From: Amblyomma americanum
Lineage: Eukaryota > Arthropoda > Arachnida > Ixodida > Ixodidae
Assembly (NCBI RefSeq): GCF_052857255.1
Contig: NC_135497.1
Coordinates: forward strand, 193,677,632-193,741,631
Direction of reading: 5' to 3'
DNA: 64,000 nucleotides
A model generated the notes under the pieces. It had not been told where the DNA came from. It saw only the letters and a program-made list of their open reading frames with translations, and ran no database searches. Both the position numbers and the translations under genes were made by a program. Of this stretch, positions 49,683-59,337 are shown piece by piece. Numbering within the stretch: the stretch's first letter is position 1; each line of letters begins with the position of its first letter.

Positions 49683-50536
49683 TCAATGTTCATTTTGCAT
49701 TGTTGAGAAGTCTCAGTTTGGCCTATGAATTACTGAAGATTACCCACTTCCTCGGACCTTGTGTAAGTGATATGAATCATAGTACAAACAAAACCGCCTA
49801 AATTTTAACATTTGTTGATGTTGCTATCTATGTCAGTTTAAATGCTTGTTGCTCATTTGGCTCTAGAATCATAAATGCTGAAGCAGAAAAATTTCTGCGA
49901 CTAGAACAATCAATATACTCATGGATGTGTTCAGAATACCACTTGTATATCTGGTATAGAGCTAACTGCTAAGCAGCAAGTATCATCATGTTCCTCATTC
50001 TAATTTTCCCTCCAACAGACACCTAAATCATAGGGGTCATCAGAAGCCATTCCCTTTTTAAAATTCATAGCTGGGCAGGTGTTGGCACTGGTTTTGAAAC
50101 ACTTCATTTACTATATTACTTTCATCTCGTTCTTGAAGCGCAGAACTAAGCCTTTCATTCTGGCACATAAGATGGAAACTATGCTCCGTATATTTCTTGC
50201 AAAATTCTAACCAATCTGGTTTATTTCTAAAAAGCAAGGCTACATTGTGACTAGGAGCGCCTCTCATAGGGAACAGTGGAATACAGGGAGATGATAGGCA
50301 GAACCCTTAATGGCAACACGGCACCTGGCTGGGCCAAGGTCAGGAGTGGCCCGCTTTCTCTCTCTCTTTAACAGCCCATAAATCCTTCCTTAGACGCACT
50401 TCCTACTCCCCCTCCCTCCCTTTCCCCTCCCTCTCCCCACTTTCTTTTTTCCTGTATGTGTTGTTTCCCTAGGCTGTCATTGAGCATAGCCAACATTCCT
50501 TTGTGCTTTGTGCTGCTCAATGCAAATTAGAATGCC

Positions 50537-51020
50537 ATGCCAGGTAGAAATTGCAAGTTTCAGTCTGCTTGTCTTGAATGCATGTGTTATGGTGGGTGGG
50601 TGATAGCAAACTTGAGTGATCCGCTTAGAGCAAAGTGCATGTTGTGCCAGGAGACAGTTGATGCGGCAACGATGGGTGAATCGGCACTGAAGTCACCTGC
50701 AATGCTTGAAGTGAATCTCCAGGTCAGCAGCATGAAGAAGCTGCTATGCTGTTGGAAATTTCATTCGTGCTGGCAAAGGATCGCTCGGAATGCCTGTATG
50801 TGATCAAGGATGACGCAGCAGAAAGTCAGCAGGCAAGTCAGAAAAGAAAGGCACTGGAACTGGAGCTTGAGAGCTTGTCTGGAAAAAAAAGCAGAACTGC
50901 AAAAAATGCTCAAATCTCTGTCGTGAGTCGCAGATGGCCTCTACAAGATTGTTGAGAATATGAATAAAATAGCTCTCTTTGTCAAGGCTAACAGTCTCCT
51001 CCGAGAGCTCGGGGAAGATA
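50537..51020 (+). pseudogene. BED-finger/hAT-type transposon protein fossil
   Basis: NCKFQSA.LE, then DPLRAKCMLCQETVDAATMG and ESALKS form the CKF...WL and C-x2-C start of a BED-like zinc finger found in arthropod transposon proteins; the expected His residues are lost after the KS. Further on SQKRKALELELESLSGKK, with a frameshift in the following A8 run, and KIALFVKANSLLREL-type sequence continue a coiled coil. Frames change at least twice. It may be spliced around by syntrophin as intronic debris. Assignment is from motif memory. Confidence 0.45.
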
Positions 51021-51429
51021 GAGGTTGGCCGTGGAGAGGGAAATCAGGGCTAAGCATGAGTTTAGATTCTTAGTCTGTGTGACCAAAAAAATATTTCTTG
51101 CCCTGCTTGATTATTGGCTCTTTTCATCTTTGAAATCCCAGAATTCTCCGTGAATTTCAGGCCAAATATGCAAACCTTGGCTGTATCTTGATATCTTGGG
51201 GAAAGATTGGTAGTGGCTTAACTTGGCTAACCGTGGAATTCAGCGAAAAACAAGGACGCTTGCTAAGTGTCTGAGGCTCGTCTATGGCAGCTGCGCTACA
51301 CGCTCGCGACAGCCGTTCTATACCCACACGACCACATGGCTATGACATGGTATCACATAGTCTTATGACACCCCCACTGGATGCCATCACGTGGCTTCAC
51401 ATCGCCCCATCGGATGTTCTTAACGTCAA

Positions 51430-51565
51430 AGGTCACCCAATGTCAAAAGTCAGAGGTCAACGAAAGGTCATGGGTGATGGTCAGGGGTAAAAGGGTTTGA
51501 CACCATAACTACCACATATGGTCATACATGGCCAACGTGCTTGAGCTGAAGGTCGTTCAAGGTCA
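51430..51565 (+). repeat. cluster of AGGTCA words
   Basis: AGGTCA occurs at 51430, 51454, 51465 and 51560, with further near matches. The word equals the nuclear-receptor half-site, but the spacing is irregular and the region also looks like decayed repeat DNA, so regulatory function is not shown. Confidence 0.4.
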
Positions 51566-52161
51566 TTCTCTGGCCTACGCGATGACTGCTTTATCTAGTG
51601 TAGGGAAGCTTTTAGCTTCAAAAAACAAAAAGATGGCATACTTTCTTTGTATCGCTTTTGAAAAGCCTACTCTCTTCAGCAACCTCTGTCGTTCACTATC
51701 TTTTTTACATTCGCCTAATGTAGTACATTAGAAAAAGAAGGTAAAATTTCCTAGTGTAAAATTATTCAATTGTCCTGACATTGCATACACACTAAGGCAG
51801 TCTCTGATGGTGTATAATGCTGTTTTAATCAAACACTTCTATAATAGCTTGTGTTGGAAAATTTATACAACAATATTTTAGTTTACATATGTTGGTTTCT
51901 TCAGTGGTTGTTCATGTTCTCTTTGTGTGCAGTACTCTCCTGTTCTCACTTGATGGCTTGTTAGTGTTGTAGTAAGCCGTAGATGCTGCATTGCTGCTAT
52001 TACACATCTTGGAACATGGAAGGTCAGCCAGTGTGGTAATGTGCACATCTTATTTTATGACTTTCTTGAGAAATACCTCCTATCTCTTTGTAGTGGCTTG
52101 ACACTGTTGCGCATGAGCCTTGAGTGTCAGACAAAAGCAGGCACTTATTTTCTGGCTGCAG

Positions 52162-52304
52162 ACGCGGGAAGATTCAGTGACTGCTCAATGGCGGGCTGTG
52201 TTCGTCGCAATCACGGACAGGGATCTGCTGTTCTATGACCTTGTTCCCTGGACCAAGGAGGCGTGGGCTGTTCCTGTGCACAGCGTGCCTTTGCTGCACA
52301 CCAG
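52162..52304 (+). CDS. syntrophin, exon for PH2 N-terminal strands
   Basis: A 143-bp exon with acceptor GGCTGCAG ending at 52161 and donor gtacat at 52305. It starts in phase 0, matching the end of the exon at 45864, and ends in phase 2 inside an Arg codon. The 47-residue peptide includes AQWRAVFVAITDRDLLFYD and PWTKEAWAVPVHSVPLLHT, which follow the second and later strands of the syntrophin PH2 domain, with the conserved DLL.YD and W...P.H..PL..T patterns. The next exon should begin with the LVHSG-type strand; I looked for it up to 58 kb and did not find it. Nothing in the exon is broken. Confidence 0.9.
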
Positions 52305-53585
52305 GTACATTGTGGCATTCAGTCCTTTAGCTTAATACATGGTTTGCCTCCTGTGGCCACATCACAACATGTTCTCGTGGCCCAGTAGGGTGCACTGCAA
52401 CACACTATAGTTTAGCTATTTTGCATACTGTTAGGCTTCCTTCAGAGCAAAGCAGGTCTAGTCCACAGTTGCTACAATACAAATTGGGGGTGCTCACTGA
52501 AGCACTGAACTTTCGCAGCTGGGACTTTGTTGCTAAATTTGGAAAACTTGTATAGTTCTGTGTTAAACGGCATATATCTCCCCGCTGCTGTTGTGCTTTC
52601 GCATTTGTTGCGCATTCAGAATGTGTTCTGGACTGTATTTTGCTTAATTATGTGTATCTGTCGTGCCATGTTTTTCAGAATTGCCTGCATAGTTAGAAAA
52701 AGGTGTACTTTTTATGCTGTGTCATGCTTGGTAGACTGAGGAACAAGGTATGGTGAGGCTGAGGCAGGATATTGGAGTGGGTGGGGCACAGTGGGGATCT
52801 GGTGTGTTGCCAGTTTAAGAAACTACAATGGACCACATCAGGCATATTCAGTTTTGTAGCATTTCAGCCATTTCAGCTACTTGTTTGGATTAGCTCAATT
52901 CTTAGGCAGTTTCCTTCCCCCAGCTTTCTCTAACACAATTAAGATATGTAAAAAGCTGACCAACCCACTTATGGACATTTTCTTTTTTGAAAATGGTACC
53001 AAAATGGTCAATTAGTACCAGGGCTGCCATCTGTCGGCAAGCAAAAAAAAATGCGACGAGTATTACTTGTCGCCTTGAACTGGACACAGAGTGACAGAAA
53101 ACGCAACAAACTGAACTCACCAGGAGCCAGAAATGACAGTGTGCTTATGACGAGCCTGGCTCATCCAAGTTTGCTAAGGAGTTAAAACGTCTTCATGACT
53201 TTTACCATATTTGCAGCAAAGCTTTCACATGAATGCTGTTCTTCACACTGTTTCATTGTTAGTTTCCCGCGGTGCCAACAGAAAGCGTGGTATGTGCATC
53301 AATCATATCAGATGTAGTGTTGGCATGCTTGTAACATGACGAGATAAGAACCCATACGTTTGAGGTCTAGGAAAGAAAGGCAGTTTATTGTTCTTCTCCA
53401 ATTTCCAGTACCATCAGCATGAGTCCTCTGCCATGTAGTGTCATCTTTCAAGCGATGTTTGATTCACTAGCCTCCAAGCATTCCCTTTTCTCTCACCATA
53501 GTCAGTGCAGCTATGCACCATAGTCAGTGAATGTTCTTTTTCTGAGGTTCAGTCCTTTGAACTAGTAGGACTCCTTCATGTCTTG
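52305..53585. other. probable syntrophin intron, nothing else seen
   Basis: Downstream of the PH2 exon no further exon, SINE or foldback is recognised before the MITE. Confidence 0.45.
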
Positions 53586-53587
53586 TA

Positions 53588-53784
53588 CAGCCCCCGTCAA
53601 AGGGGTTTGCTTCTAAGCTACTTAGCAGGTCTCCCTAGCACATTTAACAGTTCAAAACTTGGGAGGGCTGAGAACGCAAAGTCATTTCTCTTTTGAGAGG
53701 TTATGGTCACTGAAGATGCATAACAGGCCCTACAGCAGGCCTCGCAAGCAAACCCCTTGGGCCGTATACTTTTTCGGGGGGGTG
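53588..53784. mobile_element. TA-flanked MITE, family B (197 bp)
   Basis: Starts CAGCCCCCGTCAAAGGGGTT and ends, read on the other strand, with CACCCCCCCGAAAAAGTATA and CCAAGGGGTTTGCTTG. TA lies at 53586-53587 and 53785-53786. The interior matches 36830-37050. The left end lost the GTATACAGCCC part of the terminal repeat. Confidence 0.88.
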
Positions 53785-53814
53785 TACATCCCTTGGGATG
53801 ATGCACTGTTTTGG

Positions 53815-54480
53815 GAGAGAGAAATAACTTTAATTCACAACCGTCAAAAATGACGGGGGAGAAGGCTTTAGCTTGAACCCGCATTCATTCCCCTAACCGT
53901 CAGCTGGAATCCTTTGGGACCCGGCGGCGGTCAAGGCAAGACCGATGAATTTGCATTGTTCTTCTGCTTCGTGGTTGAGTAATAAGGTCTCCCAGGATTG
54001 TACATTTCTATTTGGGTCGTTATAGAAAGGGCAGGTCCAGACCATGTGGACTAGATCTGCAATGCTATTGCAGTGCGTTCATCTAGGATTAAAGACTTGT
54101 GGATGCCATTTACTGTGCAGTTGAGAGTTAGGAAACACCCCGGTTTGCAATTTTCTCCACATGAGTTCCTCTTTCCTTCTGAGCTATTTATCTGCTGCTG
54201 GATAGGTCTTACGACCGAGCGTATAATGAGATTTCTTTTTTTTTTAGGCTTGACATTCACGTTCCTAACAAAAATTCATTCCAACTTTCATTTCTTCTGT
54301 CCTTTGTGATTGATGACAACCTTGTTTCACTTCAGGGCGTGATGGGAGATAAATCGCATTTCTTTGCATACTGTCCATGTCTGTCTCCACAATGTAGAAC
54401 CTTGGAAACTTTTCAGATGTGATAGTACGAGTCTTCTTTTGGTCTCTTACCCATGAAGTTTCACATAGCTCCAAAGATTG
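53815..54480 (-). pseudogene. 3' end of a non-LTR retrotransposon
   Basis: On the minus strand: LQTGVFPNSQLHSKW, then CNSIADLVHMVWTCPFYNDP and a stretch ending LALTAAGSQRIP before a stop. This is the C-terminal Cys/His and WE.LL..H segment of R1/I-like ORF2 proteins, which end shortly after. Downstream follow a short 3' UTR and AATTAAAG near 53832. Frames change upstream near 54130, and no RT domain is present, so the copy is strongly 5' truncated. Confidence 0.55.
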
Positions 54481-54690
54481 AAGCGAGCAAGCCTTGTTTC
54501 TTCTGTTTGGCTGCTCTCCTTTGTTCCCACTTCTGCAGGGCTTGCCTATTGGTGACTGTAGGTCCCAGTTTGCATGGCCAAAGAAATTTGCAGCCCTCGT
54601 CCCATTACTGGCTCTGCAGGGCTTAAGCCATTAGCTAGTAGTGTGGCTTTATGTTTTAGAGCAATGTAACTATTGCCAGTTTATGATGTA

Positions 54691-54928
54691 CAGTCGTCCA
54701 CACACCTGTCTGAAGCGCTCAAGCGGTGCACCGGGGAGTGCACTTGCATTATTTACGAGTGGTCTAGGGCTTTAAACGAGACTTTATCATGCATGCATGT
54801 TCACATGGACTGTGTTCAGCTCGATGTGACTTTAAGCGCTATATCTGGACCACCAGGCAGCGGTGATAGTCATAAATTCACAAGAAAACGCGCCACTCAA
54901 GTGCTCTAGACAGGTGTGTGGACGACTG
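54691..54928. mobile_element. TA-flanked MITE with TIR CAGTCGTCCACACACCTGTC
   Basis: A 238-bp element starting CAGTCGTCCACACACCTGTC and ending with its exact complement (at 54909-54928); the next 15 bases also pair imperfectly. TA at 54689-54690 and 54929-54930 gives the target duplication. No coding capacity. TIR length and TA duplication place it with Tc1/mariner-type non-autonomous elements. Confidence 0.92.
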
Positions 54929-55603
54929 TACATGGCAACTTCAATGAAGCCATTGCTTCGGGGGAATCTGGAACTATACTTCATCTCATGAGCTCCCTTC
55001 AGCACTATGGAAGGTAGAGACAGTCTCAGTCAATTACGAGAGCACACTAAACATGTTCCTCTGTGACATGTATGCTCAGCTTAGTGGAGTCATCTGGTTG
55101 TGCGAATAGGGTACTATTGCTGTCAACAAACTGACATGCCTAGCCTAGAAGTGGCAGAATGGTTTATCCAAATGAAAAATAACGCAAATGTATCGCTCAT
55201 ACATTTTGTTACTGGCCAGATGAAACGAAGTGAAAGCCCGATGCCTCATTTATGGCCAGTGAATATACTGAAAAGTGCAGTAACAATGACGAATTCACTC
55301 CAAGAGGTCTTACTTCAAAGCTCTCCTCTATGTTGGAAATGGGTGTTTTAGCGTATGCAAGAGCCACGCAAGCTAAACTCGGGAAATAGCATATGTAGAT
55401 CGAATGTATGTTAAGGCTCGATTTAAAATAGCATTTGGTACGTGTACACTATGAACCATGCTACTTTTTTTAGTGCACACTGTCCCCTATGCTTATTTTA
55501 TACTGGCACTACATTTTGCAGCGTCGAAATGTCGCCTCTGCATTCATCGCAGCTTTGGCAGTGCTGCAAGGAACTAGTGAGATGGAATATAGAGATGGCA
55601 CAC

Positions 55604-55860
55604 TCAGAGCCCTATTCCTCTGCAAACTGATGGGAAGCTAATCTGAGAAACCTGCTGAATAGGGCTGTTATCGCCGTGCACTTGCACAGGTGACCCATAC
55701 CTTCCAAAAGTAGATTGGACATGCGTGGTGGCTTCGGCAAGTGGAGCAGTTTCTAGGTACAGTGAATAGTAGGTGGTGACCAGGAGATAAATTTTTTTGT
55801 GCCACCAGATAGACTTGCAAGATCTTTGTCGAGGATCTTTTTGCGCATTTCCTCTGGAGT
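55604..55860 (-). pseudogene. retroelement integrase core fragment
   Basis: The minus-strand frame reads YLLVTTYYSLYLETAPLAEA, then TFGRYGSPVQVHGDNSPIQQ. These follow the integrase core of Ty3/gypsy-type elements, where YLLVVDYYSR and SDNGPQF are usual. The first catalytic Asp position here is Thr, the DNGP motif is altered, and the frame is broken at both sides. It is unrelated in detail to the integrase of the intact element at 59338. Confidence 0.6.
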
Positions 55861-55861
55861 G

Positions 55862-56102
55862 CCACCGCCGCGATGGCTCAGTGGTTATGGCGCTCGGCTG
55901 CCGACTTGAAAGACGCAAGTTCGACCTCGGCCGCAGCGGTCGAATTTCGATGGAGGCGAAATTCTAGAGGCCCGGCCCGTGTACTGTATGATGTCAGTGC
56001 ACGTTAAAAGAACCCCAGGCGGTCAAAATTTCCGGAGCCCTTCTCTACGGCGTCCCTCAAATTCCGAGTCACTTTGGGACGTTAAACAACCATAAACCAT
56101 AA
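55862..56102 (+). mobile_element. Ruka-like SINE (short type) inserted in integrase fossil
   Basis: Head CCACCGCCGCGATGGCTCAG, altered B box (AAGTTCGACCTC), body GAATTTCGATGGAGGCGAAA, GTGCACGTTAAAAGAACCCC and end TTAAACAACCATAAACCATA. CCTCTGGAGTG at 55851-55861 and CCTCTAGGGTG at 56104-56114 look like an 11-bp target duplication with two changes. A GGCCC duplication near 55970 is private to this copy. Confidence 0.92.
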
Positions 56103-57739
56103 GCCTCTAGGGTGTCTCCGAAGTGATAATCATAGCTCATTTCATTAACAGTCTGCTCTCAACTGCAATGTGTCTCTGCTGCTAGTAGCCCCTGCATTCA
56201 ACTAGAATCTCATTTTGATTTAACAACCCACCTGCACTGGCTCAACTTTTTGCATATTGTATTCATCACTTGTTGCAGTCAGATTTTCATTAGTCTCTTG
56301 TGAGTTGGCAGAAGATTGGAAGTGATCTCTGTCATGAAGAATGAAATTTCTTTCTGAATTTTCCGCTATCCTGTTCAGGAAGTGGCTGTTAAGGCAGTGC
56401 GTCAGCAGCAACAAGATCTTTACCAGGATATGTGCTGTGTCATATGACGAACTCAGCATGTCCACTTGCATTCTATATAACTGATTGTGTCTGCTTTCTA
56501 ATGAAAAGGTAGCTAATTTGATTCAAAACAGAGCTTTTGTAAGCTAGGAAAAGTAAAAATGAAATACAGGGGTTTCCACTGCCGGCCATTTTCTCAAGCA
56601 AACTGCGGTGCATTGACACAGATTTTTGTGTGGGGGCTCCTGAGGCTAAGTTACACTGCCATTCACTTGCAAACCGTGATCACGGAGTCCTTCATATCAG
56701 AATTTTTTTAGTTCGAATTAAGTGACGGGAATCCAATTCTCTAGACATTAAATAGGTCCTTTGCTGCTGGACAAACATCGTCTTAGCCAGAAAGAGGCAC
56801 TGAATGGATTTTAATAGCGTTACCTCTTACACATCACGTTTCGAGATTTCATGGTGTCTGCTACCACCCTGAGATCACAGCGCCATCTGAGGCAGCAACG
56901 TGAAGTCATCATTGGCACGTAGCAGGTGGTTGTTTCTACAATGCTATTGTAGATGACGCTACAAGTCTTAGTGCGAGATGTGCTGTTTTCTAGTTGCTAC
57001 CACAAGATGGCGGCCATTAAAATTGGTTGTGCTCCCATTCTTTTCCCCCCTCACCAAAAAATATCCTATAACAGGTAGAAAAACTGTCCCGCTACGGAAC
57101 CACTGTCTGTGTATACATTCGTTCCGCTATATATACTCCGACAACAAGGGGCACCCATCCGGGGACAGTTCTGTACCAAATTTGGTAGGCAAATAAAACC
57201 CTATGGGTTCTGGTTTAGAAATAAAACCACAATTAAATGATAGGTAAACATTGCATACATGCAATTACTAATTGAAGCGCTACGTTATCGCACTGCAAGC
57301 TGAATTCTAGGCCCACCTTGACCCCCCAAACGAAGCAAATTTCATTTCGGACATATCTTGAGGGGGTGTAACTCAACAGCGAGTAGACGTGCAACGTAAT
57401 TTCTCCGATAGATGACGCTAGGCATCGATCGCTCTGCTAGGTGGCGTGCGTACACGTCTAGCCGAGCATGGTGCAGTCCACCCCATTTCAAAGGCTATTA
57501 CATTCCGTTTCTCAAGACGGGTGGCGCGTTCTTCTTCGCTTTCTTCATCTAGTAAACCAAACAGCTAACGCTTGCTACTTCAACGTCTTCCAGATGGTGG
57601 CAGCCTTTTTTGCTGAGAACAAAAGTTGAATGGAGTTTCTCTCAGTGTCCCATTCAGATAGGCACTAAAGGTGTGTTGTTACTGTTAACTGGAATGAAGA
57701 TCGTAATATGCTCGGGAAATATCCTTTACACCCATGTTA
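56103..57739. other. unassigned DNA, no gene seen
   Basis: Short frames only. AATAAA sequences near 57192 and 57222 are not linked to any identified gene. Confidence 0.4.
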
Positions 57740-57753
57740 CTGGGGATACTGGT

Positions 57754-58224
57754 AATGGCCTTGTGGTTGAGCAACCGCCATGGCCGTGGGAGGCACTTTG
57801 GGGTCACCGGGTGCAGACCGGTAAAACGGGTATGAGTATGCTTCCGGCCTGGTGCTTGGCCGTTATGGGACCTCTACGCTCGAAAAAAGATGACCCAGCT
57901 TGTTCTGGAAAAATTGCCCCATTGGTAGGGGCAGCCATCTTTCTGCCATCAGCAGGAACCCACTGGCATAAATGAGTACTTGGCCATTTCGGGGGCTCCA
58001 TCTGGAAGGGGGGTCTATGACATTCCCCCTCCTACGGGGTTTGTCAGGCCCCCCCTGTCCAACCACAAATGGCCTTGTGTTTGAGTATTTGCCACAGCTG
58101 TGGGAGGCACTTCGGTGTCACCGGGTACTTACTGGTAAAATAGGTACAAGCGCTCTCCCATCCTAGTGCTTGGCCATTATGGGACCTCAATGCTTGGAAA
58201 GATACCCCATCTCATTCTGGGCAG
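57754..58224. repeat. diverged duplication, 314-bp period, cut by the LTR element
   Basis: AATGGCCTTGTGGTTGAGCA at 57754 recurs as AATGGCCTTGTGTTTGAGTA at 58068. Both continue through GTGGGAGGCACTT, GTCACCGGGT and TGCTTGGCC(G/A)TTATGGGACC. The second copy follows the first up to TTCTGG and breaks at about 58224, exactly where the LTR starts. Confidence 0.8.
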
Positions 58225-58339
58225 TGTTGCAAATGGGTTGCAAGCCCCAAGGGTAGCGTTGGCCTGGCGGCCTGGGGCAAAGCTGGAAACATCCGAAGGT
58301 CCCGGCAAAAGATGAGTCGACTGGCAACAGAACAACTTG

Positions 58340-58345
58340 TTTATT
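58340..58345 (-). terminator. LTR polyadenylation signal AATAAA
   Basis: AATAAA on the minus strand about 95 bases downstream of the TATA box and 115 bases before the LTR end, the place expected for the R-region poly(A) signal. Confidence 0.6.
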
Positions 58346-58432
58346 CTGGCATCGCAAAAGAGCAGCCGGTCAGGGCGACCACGTTACTCGAAGGAAGAGA
58401 TCGAAGTCCCTTCGGCGTCCGGGGCAGCGGCT

Positions 58433-58440
58433 TTTTATAC
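58433..58440 (-). promoter_or_regulatory. TATA box in the LTR
   Basis: GTATAAAAAG on the minus strand, preceded by GC-rich DNA. In the 5' LTR the same box would start transcription of the element. Confidence 0.6.
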
Positions 58441-58796
58441 CCTCGGAGTCGAGGGCAAGAAGGAACGGCTTGGGATGAGGCGCCCGATACGGCGACGCTC
58501 AGACATGTTCAGACGTGACGTGCGCGTCCGCCGGGCCGGCGCCGGTCAGACCTCCTCGCCTCCCAGTTGGGGAGCTCCTCTCCCCGGCTGCCGCGCTTTG
58601 ACAAGCGTGGGCACCAACATGCACACACACACACGCACACACGACGACACGTGGCATTGAAACCTGCCTGCACGCGCTTGGCGAGAGGCGTTACGGCAGC
58701 ACTGAACGGGCCCAAAATGACCGCCACTTTGAACGAAGCCGCGGCGTCCGTTGCATCCGCGCCGGCTATACCGCGCGTCGTAGGCGAAACGTAACA

Positions 58797-59276
58797 GACC
58801 GCCCCGCCGGGAGAAGGAGATCCCGATGGTCAGGGGACTGCATCCGCTGTCCGGAGGGATGTCGCTCGATGATGCTCGTAATCGAAACCGGTCGTCCCTC
58901 GACGTTGCTTGAGCGCAGCGCACAGAGAAGGCCTCGTTCTCAGGTTCAGGTTCACACAGGGCACTGCAAAGTGACTTCGGGAGAGTTGCCATTTTTGTGC
59001 TCGTTCCCAGCAAGCGTTAGAACTACGCCGAAACGCAACCGCTCAGTCAGCAAGCACGAGACAACCCTCACTAAGCTCTGCCAGGCTCTTTCCCCTTTTA
59101 TACTACTGCCTAGTTCCTTACAGTAGTCAAGCAGCACTCAGAACGCGTCCACAAATTGGAAAATTGCACTAGAAAGCACATAATCACTTTGAAACACTAA
59201 ACAAAAGCAATATGTTAAAAATCCTGCCTCAGGAAGAAAACATCAGTAACAAACAACTTTGAGGCGGATTCCTACG
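58797..59276 (-). other. non-coding stretch between pol end and LTR, with a second TATA box
   Basis: After the RNase H region there are 480 bases with no conserved frame. TATAAAAGGGG lies at about 59091-59102 (minus strand), and the stretch begins near another TGTTAC word (59251). It may be a long 3' untranslated region, or part of a longer or nested LTR. I cannot decide without the 5' LTR. Confidence 0.4.
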
Positions 59277-59337
59277 TTAGGGGCTTCGACTTAAGCCATC
59301 GGCGTTACCGTTGAGACTCCCCTTTTTGTAACGCACC

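Larger units (their letters stand above)
45865..52161 (+). other. syntrophin intron, about 6.3 kb
   Basis: Lies between two syntrophin exons with matching phase 0. It holds two SINEs, a foldback, two long G/C tracts and a BED-finger fossil. The parts at 45900-47040, 47935-49085 and 49690-50530 show no other recognisable feature, and no additional syntrophin exon is seen inside it. Confidence 0.75.
58225..58796 (-). repeat. putative 3' LTR, 572 bp
   Basis: On the minus strand it begins TGTTACGTTTCGCC and ends TTTGCAACA, giving TG...CA with a short TGTT/AACA inverted end. It contains a TATAAAAAG box 357 bases in and AATAAA about 95 bases later, the normal U3-R-U5 order. A G-rich GGCGGGGCGG precedes it, a weak polypurine tract. 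The flanking duplication breaks at its far end, which supports that border. A short CA repeat lies inside. Confidence 0.65.

Noticed and set aside
58546..59013. 155-codon minus-strand frame between pol and LTR
   Set aside because: Crosses the proposed LTR border, is low in complexity and has no envelope-like features such as a signal peptide or membrane segment.
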